NCBI GenBank assembly: GCA_933228675.1
Contig: OW121741.1
Coordinates: 72,924,629-72,988,628 of the forward strand
Reading direction: 5' to 3'
From: Stomorhina lunata
Lineage: Eukaryota; Arthropoda; Insecta; Diptera; Rhiniidae
Length of the DNA: 64,000 nucleotides
Every line of letters begins with the position of its first letter. Position 1 is the first letter of the stretch. The position numbers and the translations under genes were made by a program. The notes beneath the pieces are model-generated. The model did no database searches and was not told the origin of the DNA. It was given only the letters and a program-made list of their open reading frames with translations. This document shows, one piece after another, positions 1 through 11,453 of this stretch.

Positions 1-359
1 CAACTAATTTACGCTCATTTACAAAAATGATATTGTTTGAATGCGTACGAATAAGTGAATATTTGCAGAAGAAAGGACTGAGTTCAATAAAATCGAATTA
101 ATAATTTTAGAAGCTTTTGGCAAACAAATTTATAATAAATTTTATCTTTTGCAATAATAATCTCCTAAAAATATAAATGTTTTAAAAGGTTTGAAATGAA
201 TTTTGCAATGACCGGAACATATTACAATCTGAAGGTGACAGGCCTGACAGGCAATGATTAAACTTGTATTAGATCTCCTGGTGGAATACATCACCATTTC
301 ATTCAGTTTGTCCATATGATGATACCACACCAGAACCTGATTTTATGTTACTTTTTATG
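1..359. other. No gene seen
   Basis: AT-rich sequence with short open frames only. I see no motif, RNA gene or recognised repeat before the dispersed repeat that begins near 360. Confidence 0.5.
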
Positions 360-909
360 CAATTTCAACAATATTTTATCACATTTTTCCGTCCGTCCGT
401 GTAAACCATGTAATCGAAGTACAGGTCGCAATTGTAAAGATAATTTAATGAAATTTGCCACATATCATTTTTTTAATAGTGGGACCACGGCTATTGAAAT
501 TCGTCAAAATCGGTCCATTATTTATGGTACATCCCATAGGTCCCACTTCCCGGAATAGAAATATTGGCCACAAATATCAATATTTTTTCATGAAATTTAA
601 GACAAATACTGCTTATATAAACTAAAATCGCTGTACCAAATTTCCTTGACATTTGACCATAGCTTCCATATAAACTCTTTTGTCAAAATGCACTAAATGA
701 GACAAAAATCACTAAAACACTCGTAAATCTGAAGACAATGGGAATTTTAAGCTTATTTTTTGCATACATAACTTTTGTAACAACTGTAATCAATTTGACC
801 CTAGCTCTCATATAAGTCCAAATGAATGAAATAGCTTAAATATATAAGTATTTGTCTGGTGAAGGGTATTGTATAAACGGGCTTGACCGACTATATCCTT
901 TTTTTACTT
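360..909 (+). repeat. Dispersed repeat family R1, copy 1
   Basis: Diverged non-coding repeat sharing long stretches with 3306-4112 (same strand) and 54302-54900 (opposite strand). Landmarks in order are GTCCGTGTAAACCATGTAAT, GTGGGACCACGGCTATTGAA, a block ending CACTAAATGAGACAAAAATC, CTAGCTCTCATATAAGTCCA, and the end block GAAGGGTATTGTATAAACGGGCTTGACCGAC. No open frame is conserved among the three copies, so it is probably a 3' remnant of a retroelement or a non-autonomous transposon. The class is undetermined. Confidence 0.7.
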
Positions 910-1636
910 GTTCTTTATCTATTTAATCGAAATTGGTGTCAAAGATTTCGCGGAGTTTTACAAAAGGTGCAAGCACGTGTCTCTGTTTTTTTTCATTTCT
1001 GATTTAAACGCGTTTTAATTAAATTTCCTATCACATTTAGTGTCGGAGATATGACGTTTCCAACTTTTTCCCTTTTTTGCCCTTTTCTACCATTTGTAAA
1101 ATGGGGTAAAAAAGGGTAAAAACGGGGGAACATTGTACGGTTTAGATAATTTTAATCTTCTTTCTATATATTTAAACGTACAGAACTGTAGCGTTACAGT
1201 TACAGAGCTAAAATTTTAAAAGCGAGTATCTTAGCCGATATATTGTATGATTGCAATTAAATATTTTTTGAAAATAAATTTTAACATTCTTAAAAATCTA
1301 AGGAAAAAGTATCCGCATGTAAACAGATTGTATTCTACATTTCCGAATTATTTTTTTTTATTTTTTTTCTTTAAAATTCCACCTTTTTTTTTTTGATGGA
1401 TATTGGCTTTCGAAATGCTTTGATCCGGTCTATTATTTTGCTTCTCGAACTCCTGCGTTTGTCGTTGTTATATCAAAAATGGATCGTTTTCGTATCGTTT
1501 GAGAAGCAAATTACAGACGTTAACGCGATGAAAAAATGTTTCGTTGCAAAAACAAGTCGTCTCAAACGAAACACCAACGAAATTATTTTCGAAATTTATT
1601 TTTTTCGCTGCATATAGGGGTCGTCAAAATAAATTG
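910..1636. other. No gene seen; T-rich
   Basis: Low-complexity AT-rich DNA with many poly-T runs. A small inverted pair of AAAGGG/CCCTTT words lies near 1065-1130 around a run of A. No coding signal. Confidence 0.5.
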
Positions 1637-2290
1637 TTCGTTATATCTTCGGCATTTACAGTCGGGTCTTAAAGTGTCTTATATCGATGTTTTTGTCTCG
1701 AGAAGGCCAATATTTTGCTTTAATAGTCATCGGTGTCAGATATCCGGTTCTATTATTTATACATTTATTTTCACACCTAATCTATGCCACTCATAAAAAA
1801 CATAGCGTGTAGTACATGAATCAGCCATGGCTGTCACCGATGAGTAACGCATGGGCCACTTTTTTTGTATATCGAGAGCCGTCAAAAATATAGCAAACTT
1901 TTATGGTTCCAAAACTTGATTGATTAAAATTTTTTAATTTTATATTAACTTTTTAAATTCTTATTGTATAAGTTGAGTTGAGTATACGAAAACATCGATA
2001 TATAACACTTTAAGATCCGACTGTAAATGGCGAAGATATAACGAAAAATGTATTCCTTGTTTTGAATAGTTCGGTTGGAATTAACGAAAAACTTCTCCAG
2101 ATTTTTTAAGAGCTTTAATTTTTTGATATTAGGGTGGTACATTAGGGTTGTAGGAACTGAGGTCTGATTTATAAATACCAGAACCGGGTATATAAGATGA
2201 CCATTTAAGCAATTTTAGCCTCCTTTAGACGAAAACATCGATATATCAGACTTTACGATCCGATTATAAATGCCGAAGATATAACGAAAA
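1637..2290. repeat. Three copies of a ~60 bp repeat, one inverted
   Basis: A ~60 bp unit with core ACATCGATATA...GATATAACGAA occurs at 1637-1700 on the minus strand, and at 1987-2045 and 2230-2290 on the plus strand. The inverted first copy opposite the two direct ones gives a potential stem of about 60 bp with a 280 bp loop. Copies are roughly 80-85% alike by eye. It could be part of a decayed inverted-repeat transposon. Confidence 0.65.
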
Positions 2291-3305
2291 ATGTTTTTTT
2301 TTGGCGATCCCAATGTGGGGCAAAAAAATTAAAAATTTCGAAACTGTCATACAAGAATACTTTATATTCGGTGCTGTACGGCGAACTTACCTCACCGATC
2401 TCACATGTTTTTATACTTCGATTTGCATTAAATGGCCTTACGGAAATTAGTGTATCTTTGTCAAAATATATGACGGATCAAAATTTTTACCTTTTCTATA
2501 GAAAAAAGTAAGTCTTTCTTAATCACTTTGGTTCCTTATATTAAAGAAAATCTTTTATATATATACAATATAAACTTGTGGTAAATAGTTATCTTGCAAC
2601 ACTTCTTTGGAAATAAATTCCCAATAATGCATTTGGAAATATCTCCTTTCATTTCAATGTTTGTAGGTGGTTACTTAAATAATATTTATTTTGTTATACA
2701 ATGAAGCACACAAAATTCAAACAATTCGATTTATAAATAGTAAAATGGTGTTGCACAGATTTTATGCAACAATTAATAATGGTAGTAGATAGATATTCAT
2801 AGATAGTACATATGTTTGTATATGTATTTGGTCAATGAACACAAAGAAAATGGCTGGACTGATAAAATGAAAATCAAAATGGCGTACAATATACACACAC
2901 ATATATACACACTACATTTATACAGCCATTCATTCAAATTACAGAGTTGCATTCGATATTTTATCGTAGTAAAGCTATTTTATCTACACAGGATATTGCA
3001 TTGTTTCATTAAACACAATACATCTACAATACATGAACAAACATATGTATGCATGTATGTATATCCATGTTTGTGTATGTGTAACAATGTAAAAAATGTT
3101 GAATAGGCGAAAATAACCCCAAAAAAGTCAATTTATTGCCTTAGAAGAGTAAATATTTGTAAAATGTAAAAAAATGTTTATGCGAAGGTTGTAATCGGAG
3201 TTTATAGCTTTTGCTAAAGTCTTCTTTGTGAATCAACAATGCACATTTTGATAATTATCGGTTACAATTTTGACACTATTTTTCAAAAGCAAATTAATGA
3301 GAGGT
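2291..3305. other. No gene seen
   Basis: AT-rich with ATAC/GTAT runs around 2880-3080. Open frames here are short and lack codon structure. I see no repeat shared with the rest of the window. Confidence 0.5.
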
Positions 3306-4112
3306 TTTTTATACCATTGGAGGAAAGGGTATTATAAGTTTGTGCTGATGTATGTAACGCATAGAAATATTTGTTTTAGACCCACCTTTTAGTATACCAA
3401 TTGGCTTAGAATCATTTTTTAACGACGTAAGTCAGTTCGTCCGTGTGGACGGCTGGCTGGACCCCCATGAAAACCACGTAATTAAAGTATAGGTCGCAAT
3501 TCTAAAGATAATTTGATAAAATTTGGCACAGATCATTTTTTGTTTGATAGTGGGACCATGGCTATTGAAATTCGTCAAAACCGGTCCATTATTTGTGGTA
3601 CCTCCCATAGGTTGCACTTCCCTTAATTGACATTTTGGCCATAAATATCAATATTTTTTCATTGAATTTAAAACAAATACAGCTTATGTAAACCAAAATC
3701 ACTGTACCAAATTTTCTTGAAATCGGTCCACATTTGACCATAGCTTCCATACAAACTCTTCCATCAAAACGCACTAAATGAGACAAAAATCTCTAAAACG
3801 CTCATAAATCTGAAGATAATGAGAATTTTAAGTTTATTTTTTGCAAACATCATTTTTGTAAAAACCGTAATCAATTTGGTAAATTTCAATATAATCGGTG
3901 CACATTTGACCCTAGCTCTCATATAAGTCCAAATGACGGAAACAGCTTAAATATATAAGTTTTGAGAAAATGTTTGTATGATGGCAAAATTTAGCAAAAA
4001 TATTTGTCTTTATACAGGAGAAAGCACACCTTTGACCTTAGTGGTGAAGGGTATCGTATGGTCGGGCTTGACCGGCTATAGCACTTTCTTACTTGCTTTT
4101 TCTATATTTTTG
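3306..4112 (+). repeat. Dispersed repeat family R1, copy 2 (longest)
   Basis: This copy extends further 5' than copy 1. It starts near ATACCATTGGAGGAAAGGGT and a GCTGATGTATGTAACGC block, then runs through GTGGGACCATGGCTATTGAA and CCATAGCTTCCATACAAACT to GGTATCGTATGGTCGGGCTTGACCGGCTATA. The end block contains the imperfect palindrome GGTCGGGCTTGACC, also present inverted at 54302. The frame at 3978-4196 lies inside the repeat and is not conserved in the other copies. Confidence 0.75.
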
Positions 4113-4389
4113 AAACATTTTTTCAAAAGACTACATTTTTTTACATTTTCTAAAAGATTAGGCTTCAGGGATGTGTGTAAAATATATTTTGAATAATTTT
4201 CGACTTGCACCCTACATTCAGCGTTGGTCAAAAACTAACAATTTTTTAGTTTTTTGTGTCTGTAAAAAAATTTGATTATGGATTTTAAAACTTTTTTTAT
4301 TAAATTATATTAAGTGTAACATTCGTAAGGTCTGTGCAAAAATCTGATAGGGCCCGGCCATAAATAGGGTCACACTTACCGTTTTTCTA
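4113..4389. other. No gene seen
   Basis: AT-rich spacer between repeat R1 and the 4.4 kb duplication. Nothing recognised. Confidence 0.4.
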
Positions 4390-4745
4390 AAAAAAAAACT
4401 CAAATTTTCGAAAAGCGTACTCCTCTGTATTAAAATATGTTAATTAAAATTTCAGAACCCGTTTATATTTCTGAATTTCTAACATATTGTTATATACTGT
4501 GCCAATGGTCTTAATACCTTGTTCAGTTTTAGAGATTTTTGGGAAAAAACTTCAATATTATGTTAAAAAATTTCAGAAATTTATTGCAAAAAGTGTACTT
4601 TTCTGTATTTAAAAATGCTCATTAATATTTCAGAACTCGTTCTAAAATTAATATTTCTGAATTTCTAATATATTGGTCTATACTGTTTCCAAAAGTCATC
4701 CTAATACCATGTTTCGTTTTAGAGATTTTCGCAAAAAATTACAAA
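4390..4745 (+). repeat. Diverged tandem duplication, ~175 bp unit
   Basis: Two successive units share CTGTATT..AAAAT, TTAAT..ATTTCAGAAC, TATTTCTGAATTTCTAA and GTTTTAGAGATTTT in the same order (about 4390-4555 and 4565-4745). Non-coding and diverged. Confidence 0.65.
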
Positions 4746-5866
4746 GTGATATTCAAAAATTATGTAAATTTATTGCTGTTGCATTTTTTTGACAAAAGTC
4801 TTAAACCAATTCCTTAATTGCAAAAAATTTTTAATCTCATTGAAAAGTATACAAAATTCCCTTTCTTTTGATGTATAACATGTATACCTTATCTTATTTG
4901 TTGCTCGTCAAAATCCGTCCAGTAGTTTAGAAATTGTAAAGTTGGAAAGTGTACCAAAAAAACTCATTTGCATCATTTGTACTGTTACTTTTAGTACTTT
5001 GTAGCTTTTTAGTTACTATCCTGCCATCCTATTTTCGACAATTTGAGTCATTTGCAAGAGTAATTGTTATAATGTCGAACCAAGTGAAAACCTTGGTTCT
5101 TGGTTTCCCCTAGATTTTCTAGACAATCCTCGCACTTATGTAAACATTTGTTATGCAAATGAATTGCCTTTAAAGCATACAATCAAAATATTAATTCAAC
5201 ACATGTGTCCTATAAAAATAAACTTTTTGCCAGGAACGGAATGCACAAACAAAAAAAAAAAAAGAACAAACTACAAGAGATAAAACGGATAATTTAAAAA
5301 TAATTGCCTCTGGTTTTATGTCTGATTACATTTTGTATGTCAATATTAGCAAGTTTAAAATAACTTTTTTAATTAAATAAAAATTCATTGAAACGTTGAA
5401 AAAATATGAAACTGATTTTGTGCAAAAATTTATTATTGGCAAACAAAAAAAAAAGTCCTTCCATTAAATCTATTAACTATGTTAAGCTAACTTTATCTCC
5501 CTTATTTCCATGATAACGTAATCTAAAATCTTCCCCAGTCATTGCTTTATCGCTTTAACATTCTTAATAACCATAAATGAAAAATTTTCACGTTAATTTG
5601 CACTTTTGAACTCGGAATTATTTTTTGGGGGGTAAAACTTACTTTGACAGTTTGAGAAAGAAGACTAAGCTCAAATGAATTTTAAATACAGACAGACAAT
5701 TTCTATTACCGCCTTCTTTCCTTCCTCAGGATTGCTTTAGTATTTTATTCTTCTCTACTTTGCTACTTAAATTTAATCAAACACTTGTCCTTTCTATGAA
5801 AAAAAAACATATTGCTACAAAGCTCTCAACAATTTGCTAAGGTTTTGAAGTAGCAACACCAACAGT
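4746..5866. other. No gene seen
   Basis: AT-rich unique-looking DNA. Poly-A runs at about 5250 and 5445. No coding or RNA signature found. Confidence 0.45.
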
Positions 5867-6016
5867 ATGTCAACATCTTCTAGAATCAGCAACGAATGCT
5901 GCTGCAACATCACTAGTTTTAATAATTGTGGAAGTTATGGCGCCAGTTTTACCGCAAGTGCTAGCAGAAGTGGAAATAGACTGATGACTAAACTTTGGCA
6001 ACAATTTCTTATTTAA
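5867..6016 (+). CDS. Possible small ORF or exon, 49 codons, unrecognised
   Basis: An ATG frame of 49 codons ending in TAA. It stands out from its AT-rich surroundings because it is richer in GC and in Ser, Asn, Gly, Ala and Cys (it starts MSTSSRISNECCCNITS). I recognise no domain, no signal peptide and no membrane segment. It could be a small 5' exon of a host gene or a chance frame. No flanking splice sites or polyA signal decide this, so the call is weak. Confidence 0.12.
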   Translation: MSTSSRISNECCCNITSFNNCGSYGASFTASASRSGNRLMTKLWQQFLI

Positions 6017-6224
6017 TTTCTTACACTTTTTTTTGTTGGTTAAGTTGTCATTTAAGTTGCTATAGTTTGCTGAACGAAAACCTCATTTTCTTTGACCTCC
6101 ACAATTCCCCTCAAATTGCCCTCACACCTTTCATAAGATTATCTCTCTAGGTACATTTACTTTTCTTAACAAATCCTCTTCTCACACTCTACTTTGTAGT
6201 AGAGATTTTGTGTCCCTTAAATAC

Positions 6225-6312
6225 TTTTTTATATAATAAGTAACACAGTTTTGCAGTCAGTCAAGTCCGAACATGTCATACCCTTTACCATAGAGATCAA
6301 ATGTGAAACAAT
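6225..6312 (-). repeat. Fragment of dispersed repeat R1 end block
   Basis: CAGTCAAGTCCGAACATGTCATACCCTTTACC resembles, in inverted orientation, the GGTATCGTATGGTCGGGCTTGACCGGCT end of R1, followed by diverged sequence. Only the terminal part is present. Confidence 0.4.
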
Positions 6313-7372
6313 TGTCAACAAAATTAAAAAGTTGCTTCGAAAAATTATGGAATGGAAACATTTTTTTTTAAATTTTACATTAGTTGTGTTCCCGTACGAT
6401 AACGAAACTACCCAAACCTGTCCAAACTTACCCAAAACTCAACCAATTGTGTTCCCGTACTCTGTTTTGGTTTGAGTCTTTACTAAATTGTGAGAGTGAT
6501 TTCATTTCGACTTTTACTTAAAACTAAACTGAATATTTTTTAATTTAGACCAATTGTGGACTTATGTTTTGTTTGAGAGCGTAACTGCTTAATTACTCTC
6601 GTTTGTTCGAACTTACCCAGAAAGTAAAGAAAGAAATTACTCTTTTTTGTTTTATCAAGTTAATAATTTCGATTTGGACAATATATGGCATAACTAAAAC
6701 ATAAGGTTTGTGTCAATAATAACAAATATGGTATTTTGGAGGTTAAACATCTGGCATTTTAATTCAGTATTTGAAAGACGAAAAAGTCTCAACACGCATT
6801 TTTTTAAAATCTCTATAATAATGTCAAATTTTTGTTTGGGGAAGTCTGAAAACCTCAGTTCATTTAAAGAAAACGGCTGTGAAAGTTATAGATGGGATTG
6901 GAAGAAGCACCAACTCTAAAAACTTGTAATCGATGGTACGCGATTCAAAAGTGGCTATTTCGACACAGAAGACAAGGGTAGAACTGGTCAGCCATAAAAG
7001 TTTGAAGATGAGGAATTGAAATGAGAATTGGAAGCATAACTCGACAAAGATTGTTGCTTAACTCAAGAAGGACTTGCCTTATTGGGGTTCGCAAAACAAG
7101 CTAATTTTCTACGTTTAAAAGCATTAGGATTTATTCAAAAGCAATTAAATTGGCTCCCGAAAATGAAGTAGTTTTTAAAAAGATTATACATTACGATGAA
7201 CACAAAGCCCAAAAATCATACGAAAAGGCCGGCCTAAAAGTCAAATCAACGCTAAAGACGAATATCTATGACGCCAAGGGTGTTTTGTATTATGAGTTGT
7301 TGAAATCGGGTTAGACTTTTGATTCGTTTAAAGAAAAGCAATAGGTGAAAAATACCAAAATACCATGTTGAA

Positions 7373-7665
7373 CCGCCGTGGTATAGCAGGTTAGTCATCC
7401 GCCTAGCATACCAGAGGTCCAAGTTCAATCCCCGGCCAGACACACTTGAAAAAATAAATTTTCAAAAAAGCGGTGGTTCACCTCATAACTCAGCTAGCCA
7501 CTGGTTAATGAGTATTAGGTTATGTAAAACTTCTCTAACTAATGCATTCGCCGTTCGGAGCCGGCGTAAAAACGTAGGTCCCTTTCAATGAGTCTAAAAA
7601 TAGAATCGGATGCAGCTCATTGTCTGAGAGAAGTACCCCTTGTTCCAATTGGAATGTTGTCGGGG

Positions 7666-7727
<62 letters not shown>
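7373..7727 (+). mobile_element. tRNA-derived SINE with (AT)n tail
   Basis: The head looks like a tRNA: an A-box-like TAGCAGGTTAG at 7384-7394, an anticodon-arm-like CTAGCAT loop (tRNA-Ala AGC would fit), and a B-box-like AGTTCAATCCC at 7422-7432, at a normal internal-promoter spacing. About 240 bp of unrelated body follow, then a long AT dinucleotide tail. The 8-bp sequence ATGTTGAA flanks it at 7365-7372 and 7728-7735, as expected of target-site duplications. It sits inside a mariner pseudogene. Transcription by RNA polymerase III and mobilisation by a LINE are inferred from the class. Confidence 0.8.

Positions 7728-7729
<2 letters not shown>
7669..7729. repeat. (AT)n microsatellite, ~60 bp
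   Basis: Pure alternating TA/AT tract forming the 3' tail of the SINE. It generates Ile-Tyr open frames on both strands that are not genes. Confidence 0.95.
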
Positions 7730-7733
<4 letters not shown>

Positions 7734-8228
7734 AAATCGGGTGAGACCATCGCAGGGGACCTATACCGAAGACAATTGATTCGTTTAAAGAAAACGAATC
7801 ATATAAAACGACCAAAATATTCGACCAGTCGCGAGGCCATAATCTTTTATTATGACAACGCTCGGCCACATGTTGGAAGACCTCTGTCAAACACTTTTTG
7901 AAAAACTGTGGATGAGAAGTTTTGGCTCACTTGTCTTATGCTCCTCACCTCGCCCCTTCTGACTATCGATTTGTTTCGATTCATGCAGAACCCATTTAGT
8001 ACGATACGCCTCACTTTAAAACTTCTGAAATTGACTTGATTTTTTCTTTGCCTCAAAACCGAAGCAGTTTTTTTTTTTGAAGCGGAATCCACATGCCACC
8101 AGAAAGACGGGGAAAAAGTAGTGGCTAACTATGGACAATATTTGGAATAATGTCTCAACTCATTTTGTTAATACATTAAATTCATTTTGCGCGCAAACTT
8201 GTTAACTTGTATACCCAAATAAAAAATC

Positions 8229-8390
8229 TTCTTTGCTTCAGTTAAATATACCAATCGTACGTTTAAGTACAAAACAGCCTCAGAAATGTTTGGGAATAGT
8301 TCGTTCTGGCTTAAGCTAAGATACGCAGCCCCTATTGCCAGGAGCCGAAGACCTTTTGTAATTTTCGTAAATATCACGATCATTAAATTT
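8229..8390 (+). repeat. Repeat family R2, partial copy
   Basis: Shares TTGCTTCAGTT, AATCGTACGTTTAAGTA, AGCCGAAGAC and TTTTGTAATTTTCGTAAATATCACGATCATT with 16224-16525 (inverted) and, more loosely, 8757-9010. Non-coding. Confidence 0.6.
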
Positions 8391-8429
8391 GTTCCCCTTT
8401 CTGATTTCTACCACTGTATGCTATTAAAT

Positions 8430-8632
8430 TAAATAAGATCATTCAGCAAACGTTTGGAAAACTGTGGATGGGTAGTTTTGGCACACTGTGTATTGGGCGT
8501 TTATTGCCCTTACCTCGCCCCTTCTGACTACCATTTGTTTCGATCTATCAACATATTTTGCTACTATTGTATATAAAATTCATTTTACATGCTAACTTGA
8601 TTACTTGTATACCCAAATAAAAAATAATTGTA
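8430..8632 (+). pseudogene. Second mariner (DD34D) transposase fragment
   Basis: A short remnant of the mariner C-terminal catalytic region. GGAAAACTGTGGATGGGTAGTTTTGG is followed by a frame reading LAPSDYHLFRSIN (about 8513-8555), the canonical motif with the third Asp. The trailing ACTTGTATACCCAAATAAAAAAT is also found after the 6.8 kb copy (about 8203-8228), so both are copies of one element family including its 3' flank. Confidence 0.7.
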
Positions 8633-8756
8633 ATAGATTGGGATCCTAGTGCAATACATCTGTGGTACACTTTTTAATAAAAAATTTATTTTTAAAGCTT
8701 GAGACATATATTTTGTCATCATATAAACTTTATGGGCATTTTGGGTGATATGCAGA

Positions 8757-9010
8757 GTATAAAAAGAAACGAAACCTTTTGCAAACGTTTGTAGAATGTA
8801 AAGACAGATCCAGTTTTACTTTAATCGTTTTGTTCCATGAACTAAACAAAACAAACTCATTTGAAAAGTCAAAGAGAAAAAACAAACAATATTGTTTTCG
8901 ATCATCTTTTTCGCTTCAGTTTATCATACAAAACAGCAAGAGAAACGTTTGCGAATAGTTCATACTGCTAGGAGCCGAAGACTTTTTGTAATTCTCGTGA
9001 ATATCACATT
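8757..9010 (+). repeat. Repeat family R2, copy
   Basis: Starts at AGTATAAAAAGAAACGAAACC and runs through CGTTTGTAGAATGTAAAG, ATCGTTTTGTTCCATGAACT and AAAGTCAAAG to GCCGAAGACTTTTTGTAATT. The same order occurs inverted at 16224-16525. Probably a non-autonomous element; its ends are undefined. Confidence 0.7.
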
Positions 9011-9714
9011 TTTGTTTTATTTTCGGGTCATTCAAGTATGTAACTAAAGAGTTGATCTTGTATATAAGCTATCGGTATACTTATATACGTTACAAACTTT
9101 AGCACAAAGCCAATATATCCACCCAATGGTAGTAAATGCTACGAGTATAAAAATTTGTTTGCATTCATCTCAGGTGTGATGGGGATATTTTGTTCGTAAA
9201 TGCTGTTGCTATAGATAAAATTTCAACAATGCAGAATGACGACGATGATGATGATGATGAAAATTCAAGTGGCTGGAAATTTATTTGATAGAGATTTTGT
9301 TGTTGTAGCCAACAATAACAACAACATCATCAAACTGAATATTAGAAGAGCCAACGGCCATAAAATCTTATCGTTTGAATTTTGCAGAAAAAATTGTGTT
9401 TAAAGCAAAATTGGCTAAATTAAAAAAAAGTATGGCTGGCATAGTTAGTTTTTTTCGAACGGAAATGGTAACTATGTTTACATAGGATATGCAGGGCAAA
9501 AAAAAAAAGGATTAATATAAATGAAAAGCGTATAAGGGAAATTATCATTGCAGGAAAATTAAGATAATGGGGGTAAAAGTTTGACTAATTCTTTGTTATT
9601 TGTTATAGATTTAGTCGATCGGAAAGTACAACTAAGGCCAGGGTACTACCGTGCAAATTATGCAAGGTAAAATCAGAATAATTTGTAGGATCTAAACCTA
9701 GTTTCCAAGGTGAT
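9011..9714. other. No convincing gene; short GAT/GAC tract
   Basis: Contains a (GAC/GAT)n tract at about 9239-9260 inside a 19-codon frame starting MQNDDDDDDD, best read as a microsatellite. Small CAA/ACA runs around 9310. Nothing else recognised. Confidence 0.5.
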
Positions 9715-9795
9715 ATCAAGAGGAGGTAAGTTTGGGCTTACCAAGTTAAGACTGATTAAAACCGTTACTTGGTATCTCTTACATCAAAACCTTAA
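9715..9795 (-). repeat. Fragment of dispersed repeat R3
   Basis: GCTTACCAAGTTAAGACTGATTAAAACCGTTACTTGG matches the ACTTACCAAGTTAAGACCAATCAGAACCGTTGCTTAG segment at 32855-32895, and inverted 22870-22915. Confidence 0.6.
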
Positions 9796-9927
9796 TCTCT
9801 GTGTATTAACCCTTTCATATCAACATTAAAGTGATCGTAGTTAAAAATATTCGGATTATGTTAGGTCATTTAATGATCCGATATCAATTTCAGGTCTCCA
9901 TCACTTCTGGTTTTATCGTTATAAGAA

Positions 9928-9943
9928 GTTGCTTATAAGCAAC
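9928..9943. repeat. Perfect 16-bp palindrome GTTGCTTATAAGCAAC, site 1
   Basis: Perfect palindrome. The same sequence recurs at 12356-12371 and with one change at 12017-12032. See findings. Confidence 0.9.
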
Positions 9944-11453
9944 ATTGAGCATTGTTAGTACATTTAAAACTAAAACGAATATTTTTATTTCAAGTTATTT
10001 TTATTGATTTTATGTGTGATATAAAACAATTTTTTTTGTGGGTTACAACATAAGTGTATGTTTGATCATTTTTGGTCATAGTTTCTTCTGGAATACCTGT
10101 ATGGCATAATCTACACCTTTCTTTTGCACCCCATTCAGTCTCATTCATTCTACTCCTTTCTTTTGCACCGATTTGATCAAGACGCATGATCGTCTGATCT
10201 TAGTCTAGATTAAAAAACATATCCACCAAAGTGTGGGAAGGGTTCACAATACCAAATGTTTGATCCGGATTGACCCTCATTAAAGGTTTTATTATTAGTG
10301 CCGTAAGCGTTCATTATTGTTTGCGTTTACTTTGTTGCATTTACTATTGGTGTTAGTCTTCAAGAACTATTATATAACTTTGTTAAGTTTTCATTAGATC
10401 CATGGGATCTTACATTTTAGAAAATAAATTTAAATAAAGGGTATACATCTCCAGAAGTATTTCTTATATCCATATCTGCTCCAGCATGTGCAAATTCGCA
10501 ATTTCGCAATGTCTTGATACCCAGCACGTTTGTGGAGAGTCTGAAGCTTTATGCAAATACGGCTGACCACATTAGATTTAAAATGTATATATCAAAGTGC
10601 TACTATCAGATTATCTATGAATATAGGGTGTTTTTTAATTTCGAGGAGTGCCTGTGTCATTTGGTGAGAAACATTAACCCTGAAAATTTAAGCCAAATCG
10701 GACAACGTTAACACGAGGCGCCCAGGTCCTATAGTTGAAAAATGTGTTTACAAGCGGAAAAACGTTTTTTTTTTCTCGGATTTTGCCAGATTAAAGCTAT
10801 TTAAGCTAACTATTACAAAAAAGTGAGGACTTATTTGTAATGATGACTTAACAGACATTCTTTTGAAGTAGATGTCTTATAAGTTGCTCAAACGGTTTTA
10901 GAGTTATAGCGTTTTTTCCTTGACGACTTACAAACCCTAATTTACCTCAAAGAAATACTAAATTAAATTTTTTTTCTACTATTATATTTTTTTTATTTAT
11001 CTTAGACCTGTAAGTAATAAAATATGAAATTTTGTTTAAATTGGTTCGTATCTTCCTATTATGATGATGACGCAAAATTGAGATTTTTGATTTGCAAATG
11101 ACGTTTTTAGGTTTTTAAAAAAGTTTGTTAAGCGAATTTCGGAAATTTGCAATTCGAACTCCAGTATTTTGTTACGAATGCATCAGGTATAAAAACGTAA
11201 AAACAATGAAGTCGATAGCCTTTCCCGTATTCTATACCTGTGCCTTAAAGTCAAAGGATTTCGGGAAAAGTAGCTTTTTTTAGAAAGAAGATATTTTAGA
11301 AAAAATTTAATAATTTCATATTCGTTTTCATTTTTTGCAAAATTGTATTTATTGATTATGCGTTACACCATGAAGAATCAGTGGTCAAAGTTTTACCAGA
11401 ATTTGAAATGTTTAACCCTTGCGTTACCAGGTTCAAAATCAATTTTCATGCAA
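9944..11453. other. No gene seen; fragment of the 36.7 kb inverted repeat
   Basis: At 10676-10715 CCTGAAAATTTAAGCCAAATCGGACAACGTT resembles the outer end of the inverted-repeat element at 36724. The rest is AT-rich and unrecognised. Confidence 0.4.

Larger units (their letters stand above)
6820..8148 (+). pseudogene. Decayed DD34D mariner transposase, interrupted by a SINE
   Basis: Fragments of a mariner transposase run in order but in changing frames with stops. The N-terminal helix-turn-helix region reads KSGYFDTEDKGRTGQP, KFEDEEL and LKALGFIQKQ (about 6930-7140). The middle reads KGVLYYELLKSG (about 7278-7313). The catalytic part reads YDNARPHV (7852-7875), APHLAPSDYRFVSI (about 7943-7985) and a tail WEKVVANYGQYFE-like end (about 8110-8148). 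These are the usual mariner landmarks, including the second catalytic Asp and the SDY Asp. The region around the first Asp is deleted. GAAATCGGGT...AGAC and GATTCGTTTAAAG occur on both sides of the SINE, so part of the coding region is duplicated. It cannot be active. Confidence 0.85.

Noticed and set aside
3978..4196. 72-codon frame
   Set aside because: Runs through the end block of dispersed repeat R1 and is absent from the other copies.
7535..7901. Frames with long Ile-Tyr runs
   Set aside because: They come from the (AT)n tail of the SINE.
9233..9292. Small acidic peptide MQNDDDDDDDENSSGWKFI
   Set aside because: Best explained by a GAT/GAC microsatellite; only 19 codons.
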